A stretch of DNA of 64,000 bases from Benincasa hispida (lineage: Eukaryota > Streptophyta > Magnoliopsida > Cucurbitales > Cucurbitaceae), in contig NC_052349.1 of the NCBI RefSeq assembly GCF_009727055.1, positions 42,905,364-42,969,363 on the forward strand, written 5' to 3'. The notes beneath the pieces are model-generated. The model saw only the letters and a list, made by a program, of their open reading frames with translations. It searched no databases and was not told the origin of the DNA. This document shows positions 55,540-64,000 of this stretch, piece after piece; positions within the stretch are counted from its first letter, which is position 1; every line of letters starts with the position of its first letter. The translations under genes were made by a program, and so were the position numbers.

Positions 55540-56660
55540 AAATAATGAAGAACTACAAGTTTTGCCCCTACCTGCACAGTGTTGCAGTGCTCTACAGTGC
55601 CATGCTCGGTCTCAAAAATGTAGAATGCCCCAAATTCATTAAAAGCACATAGTATCACGGTGCTCCGAACTCTAGACGCGTGAAATTTCCATCAATGCCA
55701 CGAAACTACACCCTAACACCACAGTGTCATCACAATTTCTACAAATAGTTCTTTCTGCTGCCTAGGTCAACTCTCTACAATTCCAACTGAAACAAAGACC
55801 ATTTCTCTTTGTTTTCTCCTTGTTTTCGGTCTGCCTGTGTACCTAAAAAAATCCTTGGTGTCCATGATGCCAATTATGGGCTAAGGTAATCGTTTCTAGC
55901 TTGGATTTTTAGGAATTTTCTCGACTTTCATATATTTGTGAGTTTTTCGAACCAAATTCTATCTTGTACTACTCGAATTTTGTTCTTATTTAGATTGTTA
56001 TTTTATTATCCTATGCTTGAGGATTTTATAATCATTGCTTTGATTAATATATGAGTTGTGACACTTAATTGTATGTTAATTTCAAGAAACGATAGGTTAG
56101 GTTAGCTTGCGAATCAAATTAGATGAGTATTGTTCTAGCCAATTTAGAATTGAATCAAATGAATGTATAATTAGTCGCTTGAAAATTGAACATTCTGCCT
56201 ACCGTGCCTTAAATCTTAACATAATTAGGAAAATTGAAATTTGTATGTTTTTCATCAATTCGCTAGTTAGTTGTTTAGGACAATTTAGTTAGCTTTTCTA
56301 ATTAAATTGGTTAGGTGTAAGCAATTAATTAATTTTGGTAAAGAGAATTCAATGATTGAGTACTTTGAATAGGGAAAACTTTGTTACTTTGAATAGGGAA
56401 AACTCTGTGGAAACTTAAGCTAGCCATTTTCATATAATCTATTAAATCTTTAATTTTTGTATTTTATTCTTTTGCAAATCAATCAAGTTCCAAAACCTCC
56501 CTAGGTTACAGTCAGCCTGCAAACCATTTATTTGAAAATTTTGAAGGTTCCCCGTGTTCAACTGGTCTTCCCACTAAGACTACTTAGTAGTTGAAGTGTT
56601 AGATCACGAATATAAATATAATTTGATCGACTGAAAGTCTCGAAAACTTTATGTTCATCA
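55540..56660 (+). repeat. LTR of an Athila-type gypsy element
   Basis: The right boundary is set by the tRNA-Asp primer site that follows at 56664. The body contains GGCTAAGGTAATCG, ACCTCCCTAGGTTACAG and a direct repeat of TTTGAATAGGGAAAACT (56364-56412). The left boundary is not clear and could be up to 100 bp further left. Confidence 0.6.
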
Positions 56661-56663
56661 AAT

Positions 56664-56681
56664 TGGCGTCATTGTTGGGGA
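56664..56681 (+). promoter_or_regulatory. tRNA-Asp primer-binding site
   Basis: TGGCGTCATTGTTGGGGA matches the Athila/Tat primer site TGGCGCCGTTGCCGGGGA with four substitutions, three of them C-to-T and one G-to-A. These are the changes expected from deamination of methylated cytosines on either strand. Confidence 0.8.
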
Positions 56682-56842
56682 ACCAAAAAACATTTCTTTT
56701 TAAGGGTTTTCAGTTCTTTATTTGCCCTTTGGTTTTTCTTTCATTATATGACTCGATCCTCCTAGGATCGAAATTCCTTGTTGTATTTTGCAGAGCTTGG
56801 TAGGGAGGAAAGGCAACGTAGGAGAGAAGCTAGAGAACAAAG

Positions 56843-59000
56843 TGAAGGAAATCGAATCCAAGATTTCCATGAGCAACGGAAAAAGGATTATTCCAAATTA
56901 CAATCATGAAAGAACATTACAAATTACGGTCGTAAACAAAACATACAGATATGCAATCAATACAGAAATTACAGCATGAACAATCAAATAAATAAGGAGA
57001 ATGCTACAAATGTTTGTCAACTCGTCTCCACGCTTCTTGCTCATGAACGCTCGAACAAAACAACCTCGAACGCTCGAACAACACGACCGCAATACTGCAC
57101 GAACACTTCACACTCGTCCTCAGCGATCGCCTCAGTCATGAACACTGCAGTAAGAACACGAACAGCCTCCAAAGAACCTTGACGGTGTCGAGTTGTGTAT
57201 GAAACCACCAAGAAGGTTACCTTGGTATTCTCGGTGTGAGAATCTAGAAGGTAGGCTCTATTTGGACTTGGTATGAAGCAGACAAAAGAGGAATGAACAA
57301 TCGTGTATACGATTGGGCAAGTGGGAGAAGACTGAAACCTATCACATAGGTCGATGGCCAATTGTTTAGCTAAAGATAAGCGATCAAGCTAAGCGATCGT
57401 TTAACTCATCGCTTAGAACCGTGTCTGTCGCTTACAAAACGCTACACAATCATTTACTAAAACAAGTTGTCGCTTAGTAAATCGGTATTTACTTGACAAG
57501 CTCCATGAGTTTCTTTTTACGAGAGAGAAAACTCAAAAACAATTTTTCAACCTTTCGTAAAAAACTTACTAAAATTAGGAAAATAATTTTTTTTATCTCA
57601 CAGTTACCATGAACCACCAATAACCTCCCACTCAATTGGTTATTAGAGAAAATGATTTAATATCCAATGATTAATATTATTATAAATATAAATGATAACA
57701 AACTTATCATACTATATTTATAACCTATAGTTTTAATATTTCATCTCATGAAACATATAAACCATAGTTATTTTTCTATTCCATGGTACTTAATGTAAAT
57801 CTCATTTACATCAATCCTCTACTAGATGTATCTCATACATCATATCGATTATATCATATATAATCAAAATACCTCTTGTCAATTTGAACATTTCAAATCA
57901 ACACTAATAACTTATCCTCAACTGAATCCATTGAGCTACCAAGGGGACCTTATGGACCTGCAGCTCGAAGCTCTAACGGTACGTGAATAATTGACTAAAC
58001 TCTTTAGTCACGGGATCCACCATCTGTTAACTGCCGGGCACTCTACTAAAGACCGACAGTTGAACTCTCCTTACCACAGATATATTATGTGTCCATCTTA
58101 ACCAATAAGCAGTACGACAACCCTTCACAGATCGCTCATAAGTATAGCTAGGCCAATAATCGTTATGCCCCTATAGTTACTTCTAACTCCTTAAGTACCA
58201 TTGATTCCTCTAATGAGCATAAGTCATAGTCCTACTATGACTGAGTCTTCTCTTCCAAAGAGAAGTTGTGGCCAATATGTTCAAGCCCCAGAATCAGACC
58301 TTAAAGGAGCAATCTCTCTACTTATCCCTGCTTTGGGATATGAGTGAATTTCATCTTGTGCATTGAGTTCCTAGCTCCCAAATCAAACAAGTTCCCAAAA
58401 AGGTAGGCATGTTTAGTTGGCAATCTGGCCACTCTCACCCATACTAATCAAAGAACTGCCCTCAAAGGCAGAAGTTCCCAAAATACTCAGGATTGAGGTC
58501 GTGTTACCTATGGTCGTTTAGGTGAGATGTAAGTCTCTAGTATCAATGGTGTTATATATAGAGTCTAATCATCTCGTGGTCCAGATCTTATACTCTTTGT
58601 ATAGGACACCCCCATACGCATTCAATTGCAAACAGAACACTGGTGAATTAAACAGTTAGCAAATCTCTCGCACGTCTCCACATGAATGGTCAAGATCTAT
58701 CATCTGTAGTAGTTTACAACCATTTCAAACCTCTACAAAGTGAGTCGTATCTGTAGTGTCACCAAGATCAGGTATCCCACCTTAATCCTTATACTACAAA
58801 CCTATTTAGGTTATACTTAAGGCATGATCCACTCGTTTATCACATATACATGCTTAAGTTCACATAAGATAACCAATGAGCTTTGTTTATTGGATATGAG
58901 TAAATGCCAAAATTAAATAACAATTATTTTATTCATCAAACAATGTGTATCTTTACAAAAACAACAAGACTCTGGGAGAATTAAGACACCAATCCCAACA
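56843..59000 (-). mobile_element. Solo copia-type LTR (family 2) inserted in Athila gag
   Basis: On the minus strand the LTR runs from TGTTGGGATTGGTGTC (59000) to CCTTCA (56843), 2158 bp. Perfect 5-bp target duplications CAAAG flank it (56838-56842 and 59001-59005), and removing it restores the order of the gag coding sequence. It is related to the LTR at 12652-16473. Frames at 56904-57361 within it are not genes. Confidence 0.9.
57300..57480. repeat. CGATCGT units inside the solo LTR
   Basis: Units such as GCTAAGCGATCGTTTAAC and ATCGTGTATACGATTGGG lie in the 3' part of the LTR, at the same relative place as the array 15790-16130 in the other family-2 LTR. Confidence 0.7.
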
Positions 59001-60054
59001 CAAAGGGCTAGAGAAGAGCAAATTCGTGCAAAGAGCACATTAGAAGAAAAGCATTAAGAAGAAGAAGACGAGACAATGGCCCAACCTGAGCAAGAGCATA
59101 CACTAAGGGACCTTACTGCCTCTAATGTTAACCAACACCCTCTCTACATCACATATCCTGGGACTGCAACTAACTTTAGGTTTAAGTCTGGATTGATTCA
59201 CTTATTATCTTTTTCCTATGGTTTGGAAGGAAAAGACCCGCACAAACATCTGAAGGATTTTCATATTGTGTGGGACGGTATGAGACCTCATAGCATTACA
59301 GAGGAGTAGAAGAATCTAAGGGCCTTCCTGTTATCCCTTAAGAACACGCCAAAGATTGCCTTTACTACCTTCTTACTGGATCAGTGACCTTCTGATTGAG
59401 ATGAAGAAGCAGTTCTTAGAAAAAAAAATCTTTCTTACCTCTAGAGCTACAAGGATCAGGAAAGAGGTCTATAGCATCACCAAGTTCGGAGGGAGACCCT
59501 ATACGAGTATTGGAAATTCTTCATGCGCCTCTATGGCAACTTTCCACATCATCAGATCTTTGATGCTTTCGTGATGTAGTACTTTTATGAAGAGCTTATT
59601 GCTAATGATAAAAGTACCATTGAAATACAGCTACAGGAGAAGCCCTAGTTAATAAGACCCCTTCAGAGGCTAAGACACTCATCTCCACCATGGTAGTAAA
59701 TGCCTAGCAGTTTAAGATGCAAAATCGCATCTCTTAGTCTTCTACATCTTTACAAGAGATAAGTGAACTTAGAGTTGAAATTGCTGAAGTATCTACTCTT
59801 GTGAAACAGGTTTGTTCTGCAAGGGCTCAACAAAGCTCAGAAGCCAGTAACTGAGGTGAATTATGTTGAGAATCAACAAAGTGGACATACATATACAACC
59901 GTTGGGGCACCTAGGAGAATCATGGCCGGAGCAGTTAAAGTATGCCCTTGGAGGACATGGTCAAGAGCTTGACGGAGTCTACCTTGCAAATCAAGTAGAG
60001 CCAAGAGCAGTTCCAATAGACCACTGCCACCCACATGTAAAGTGTAAACTCTGA

Positions 60055-62136
60055 GCCCTATTTTCCCTACTTAAGTATGATTAATTACTATGTTAAATAA
60101 CTTATGATAGTATTTAATTGTAGGGAAGAGGCTTGAAAATGCTAAAGGAAGAAGACAATAATCTAAGAGTTGATACCTAAAGCTCTTGGATATAAAGTGT
60201 ATTTGTGCTTGGTTGAAATAAGGAAATTTGGCTAAGTGTTGGAAACCAAGTATTGATGTCAAGATGCGTTGAAGGCTGAAGCCTAGGTGTGCAACGACCA
60301 TACGCATCTAAGGAGGTTAGGTGAGGCACTAGTCATGCGCTAACAAAAGGTAAGGCTTAGGCGTGGGCTAACAAAACGATTGCCGCGGGGATGTTATGCC
60401 ATAGCTTGAGTATGCGCTAAAGTGTTAAGAAAGAGAAGCTAGTCAGCCGTGTGCAATAGTATAAGGTGTGTGAGGTGTGAGTCATCGGCGATGGTAGACG
60501 AATGAGCATACGCTAGCCAAGTAGAGGTTATGCGTGCATGCTAGGCGATGAACTAAGCGATAGGTAAGATCCTTGCGTTGGTGAAGAAGTAAAGGTTTTC
60601 AACTTAAGCACTGACCTTAGTGGGCTAGCTATCATGATTAGGAGATCTAATCCCACTTAGTGGGCTAAGTGGCATCATAAGCTAATTTAGGAGGCATGTG
60701 CTAAGTGGCATCTTAAGCTAATTTAGAAGGCATGCTTCTCCAAGTATAAAAAGATTGAGGCTGAAAGGAGTCTTCAGTTTGCCCATTTCGCTCGTGCAAA
60801 AAGGGAAGTTCTTGAGTTCATTTGAAGATTGAAGGGTGTTGATGAAGACCTTGGGCTGCCAGAAGAAATCTTCCATGAATTCGAGTTAAAATCAGAAGTT
60901 TTTCCCAAGTAATTCAAGCTCTCAGGTGATCGTGAGCAAGGTGGGAAGATTGAAGGTTTCTAGGCTGAATAGGAGGAATCTAAAGCTCAAATTTTAAGGT
61001 AAGAAAGCTAAGACAATTAATTGTAAACAAGTTTGTGGAAGGAAATTTTCCAAAATAATATCTGGAAAATGAGTTATTCAAGTTTAAAATTGAATCTAGA
61101 AATTTGGTTAAACAAGCAGGCAGCTGCAACAGTTGAGTAAGCAAGCAGCTCACTTGGCTCGGCGGAGGCGCTGGCAAGCGCGCGTACAAAGGCAGTTGGG
61201 CGCAAGGCATTGCACAAGCGTTGAGCACAACGGTTATGTTGTGTGGCGCGGGTGTTGTTGTGGTGTGTGAGATAGTGATCGCACGGTGGCGTTGGAGCAG
61301 TGTGCATTGACGCATAGGCAAAACGCATAGCTCTTTGGAATTGAGAGCATGTCATCGCGCAAGGAGCAAGCGTTTTTGGTCGTATAGCATAACAACTTGG
61401 TTTAAGTTATTTTCTATGTGTGGCATGCGTTAAGGGTATGCATTAAGAAAGGAGTTAGTGCTGTAAGTTAAATGTTAAGCTTGTTTAAGTAAGGTAATCT
61501 CATAAGAGAGTTAACAGGATATACCAACATGTGTTTGTCATTTCATAGGACAAACACCAATAGGGAATGCCTACCAACCATAAGAAGGACGGCCAAGACA
61601 TTGAGTGACAAATTCAAGTGTTTTCCAAATGCCTAGATAAACCTATGATTTCCCTTAAACTAGTTTGACATTTGTTTTTATTCCTAGTATAAAGAGGAAG
61701 GTTTCCAAGCAAACTAATTTTAAAAGTTCCCTTTAATGCATGCTTAAGTATAAAAATGATTCTATGAAAGCATGACTTAAGTCTTTCCATTATTATATTT
61801 TATGAGGCATGCGTTGAACATCTCTTATGTTATGTTAGCTTACTTATGTTTTCAAAGTATGCTTTTATTCCATGAATGAGCTTTATGATGATTTGATGAT
61901 AAACCCGATACTATTGTACTTTGAGAAGGTATCCGGACCCTAGTACCTAAGGTATGACGGTACTTAGTTATTACCATGTGCACGTAGGTAGAGTTACATT
62001 GATTGTGTTGTGATTATTCCGCACCAACTAAGGATTGAGCAAAAGAGTTCTCTCTCAACTAAGGATTATTATGATTAATGATTTTTAGTAGTTTTATGTT
62101 TATAATTTTTAAGTATGAGTTTCCTTGGCTTTTCAG
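60055..62136. other. Non-coding repeat-like region
   Basis: The DNA is rich in ATGCG/CGCAT words, like the insert 12807-14538, and contains a TATA-like AAGTATAAAAAGATTG (near 60738). A second LTR-type sequence is possible, but I found no matching ends. Minus-strand frames at 60980-61355 have no domain. The part 61900-62136 resembles generic gypsy leader sequence. Confidence 0.35.
60664..60735. repeat. 36-bp tandem duplication
   Basis: The unit GCTAAGTGGCATCATAAGCT... occurs at 60664-60699 and 60700-60735 with three differences, just upstream of the TATA-like box. Confidence 0.8.
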
Positions 62137-64000
62137 TGTTGGGTTTTATGTCCTAAAACTCGTGGTTTGTAAATAATAAAACTTATTCTAAAATTCAATA
62201 AGTTGTTATGGAATATTTGTATTACTTATTAGAAATCCAATAAACCTAAAAGACCCATGACTATTATATGAGTACTTGAACTTTATGTGGAGACATAAAA
62301 GTAGACCAGGTTCGAGTAAATAGTCAAGAGGATCTATAATATATGAATAAGGTTGGGTGCCTTATTCTGGTAACATTATTGGATGCGGCCTACTCTGTAG
62401 TTGTTACAAAGCGTTGTAAAGTGCTACAAACGAAGTGATCCTAATTTGTACATGTTATGACATGAGAAGTGGGAACGTCCTGTATAAATGGGTTTTGTAC
62501 GAGATCAAACCACGAAATTAGTCACTCTTACTTTATAATGCTATTTACTGTTTAAGACTGACTATTTCAAAGCAATGACCTAGGTAACTTGACCTTAATC
62601 CTGAGCTAACTATGAAATCCTGTTTATTCGGGATTACCCTTAAATTTTCATTTGTGAGGGTTGGCTCATCAACGCCGGCTCAATAAACTCCAATTTTAGG
62701 GGTAAGACGGGGTAGATAGCTAAGGATATAGGGTGCAAGAAGGAATTCACTCCTACTCACTTTTAGGGATAGTAGAGAGGTTGTTCCCTTAAGTGCTGAC
62801 TTCGAGTCTTGAACAAGGGGTCCTACCCTCTTATTGGCCCGAGAGGGAATCGATTTGTTGATTGGATCACAAATCAACTGTTCATTAGAGTATCAGTAAG
62901 ACTTAAGAAACAAGTGGTAATCTCGGGGTAAAAAAGACATTTGACCCAACCGTTATTACGAACAACCTGTGAAGGGTTCACTTTCTAATCATAGTTATAT
63001 GAAGTGGACATAATATATCTATAGTGAAGGGAGTTCAACTATGGGTTTTAGTGGAGTGATCCATTAGTTAACGAATGGGGGTTAATTCGGTGTAATGAAT
63101 TTAGCCAATTAATCTCGGATCGTTGGAGCCCATGATCTGTAGGTTCGTGAGGTCCCCTTACTAGCTCCTAAATGGATTAGCTTTAGAGTAGCGTGATAAG
63201 TTAATTTGAAACGTTCAAATTAGAATTAAAGAAATTAGTAATTATATGAGATATTATTACACATTTAATTTTAAGAATTAAACGGAATTAGAGAACTAAT
63301 ATTTAAATATGATTTAAATATATGAAGGTGAATTTGTGTAAAATTAATTTAATATTTGATACTAAATTAATTAGAATTATTTAAATTGTTTAAATAATTA
63401 TTTATTAATTTTATTAAGAAAATTGATTTATGAAATTAATTTTGTAAAATTAATAATATTTTCAATTTTAGAAAACAAATTGTTTTTTGAAATCAATTGA
63501 AAATTTGAAAAAGATTAAATAACACAAAATGAATTTATGGGATTTTCTATTACAATTTCAAAGTAGCTCACACATAACCCACATATTTAGGCTTCAATAA
63601 CTCCAAGCATGAGTTGCATCTCATGCAGCCATCTTCTTTGCATGATAATCTGCAATATATTGAGGAGATTGGAGTGAAATTGAGGCATGCAATCTATAAA
63701 AAAAATTTCTGAAAAATTTCGTGTAGAAGAAGGTGTTCTTCAAGTGGGTTATTGTTGTGAGTTCTTCTCCAAATTTCCTTTATTCAAGTATATTTTAAGT
63801 CCCACAACTCAATCTAGAGCTCCAAGAGAATAGTGAGGAAGATCTTGAGGTTGTCTACAAAAATATTTGGAGAAGTTTACAGTTGAGAATCGAGCTTTGA
63901 AGAAGTTCTACAAAGGTATGACTTGAAACCCACTTGTTACTGTGTAAGAATGCTTTAGTTTCTGCCAAAATTAATGAATTAGAGTGTTTTTTGATCCTTG
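62137..64000 (+). mobile_element. Family-1 copia-type LTR, cut by the window edge
   Basis: The LTR starts TGTTGGGTTTTATGTCC and follows the layout of the LTR at 29869-31798 (GAGACATAAAAGTAGACCAG, CGAGAGGG, CTCGGATCGTTGGAGCC). It is still in LTR-type sequence at 64000, so at least 1864 bp are present. An internal region may follow outside the window. The minus-strand frame at 62680-62877 is not a gene. Confidence 0.75.

Larger units (their letters stand above)
56790..60050 (+). pseudogene. Athila-type gag, split by a solo LTR
   Basis: A basic Arg/Glu-rich N-terminus (56790-56842) resumes at 59006 (AREEQIRAKSTLEEKH) and leads into MAQPEQEHTLRDLTAS (59076), then HPLYITYPGTA and FGLEGKDPHKHL-like FSYGLEGKDPHKHLKDFH. 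These are conserved features of Athila/Tat gag. Later blocks (YWKFFMRLYGNFPHHQI near 59510, YFYEELI, and MPLEDMVKSLTESTLQIK near 59940) keep the family order but are broken by many stops and frameshifts. Protease and pol are absent downstream. Confidence 0.75.

Noticed and set aside
56904..57361. Frames of 62-106 residues on both strands
   Set aside because: They lie inside the solo LTR 56843-59000 and show no known domain.
60980..61355. Ala/Pro/Thr-rich minus-strand frames of 93-113 residues
   Set aside because: The composition follows GC-rich CGCAT-type repeats and there is no domain or splice context.

Overview
The window looks like a repeat-dominated stretch of a eudicot nuclear chromosome. 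It is AT-rich, has GT-AG introns, Ty1/copia and Athila-type Ty3/gypsy remnants, a Mutator-like element (MULE), SINE- and MITE-like pieces and organelle-like insertions. From general familiarity with the repeat families (long TGTTGGG-start LTRs, MULEs carrying DUF1985/ULP1-type genes) a cucurbit is plausible, but nothing here proves the species. No bacterial-style operon, CRISPR array or rRNA is present.

Layout. 1-6.9 kb: non-coding, AT-rich, with three tandem-repeat blocks, a MITE, a CACTA-like terminus and the right end of a MULE. 6.95-22.6 kb: one large nested MULE inserted in an ATT microsatellite. It holds a plus-strand DUF1985-type passenger gene (9.2-12.1 kb), a minus-strand MULE transposase gene (17.9-20.6 kb), long arrays of a palindromic CGATCGT minisatellite, GATAGAC repeats sitting in the introns of both genes, and a solo LTR that itself contains another LTR-like insert. 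22.6-23.6 kb: the only convincing cellular gene, a two-exon DUF7054 (At4g22758-like) gene. 23.6-27.1 kb: SINE-like pieces, a plastid tRNA-Trp-like fragment and a long inverted repeat (26.37-26.85 kb).

27.2-41.6 kb: nested minus-strand copia elements. Element A is split by element B (LTRs of about 2.1 kb), and the left LTR of B is split again by a solo LTR with a CTAC target duplication. 41.7-43.4 kb: a short solo LTR and gypsy-type LTR sequence. 43.4-47.0 kb: copia element C with two 341-bp LTRs and a missing protease/integrase core. 47.0-50.3 kb: copia fragment D, a duplicated CACTA-like end, and a 270-bp mitochondrial-looking insertion whose empty-site paralogue lies 2 kb away. 50.8-54.7 kb: copia element E, lacking most of gag. 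54.7-60.1 kb: another CGATCGT array, then an Athila-type gypsy element (LTR, tRNA-Asp primer site, gag) interrupted by a 2158-bp solo LTR flanked by CAAAG. 60.1-64 kb: non-coding repeats and the start of one more TGTTGGG LTR.

None of the transposon genes looks intact: all show stops, frameshifts, deletions or changed catalytic residues. What stands out is not a working gene system but two interlinked minisatellite families, one occupying MULE introns and one shared between MULE arrays and LTRs.
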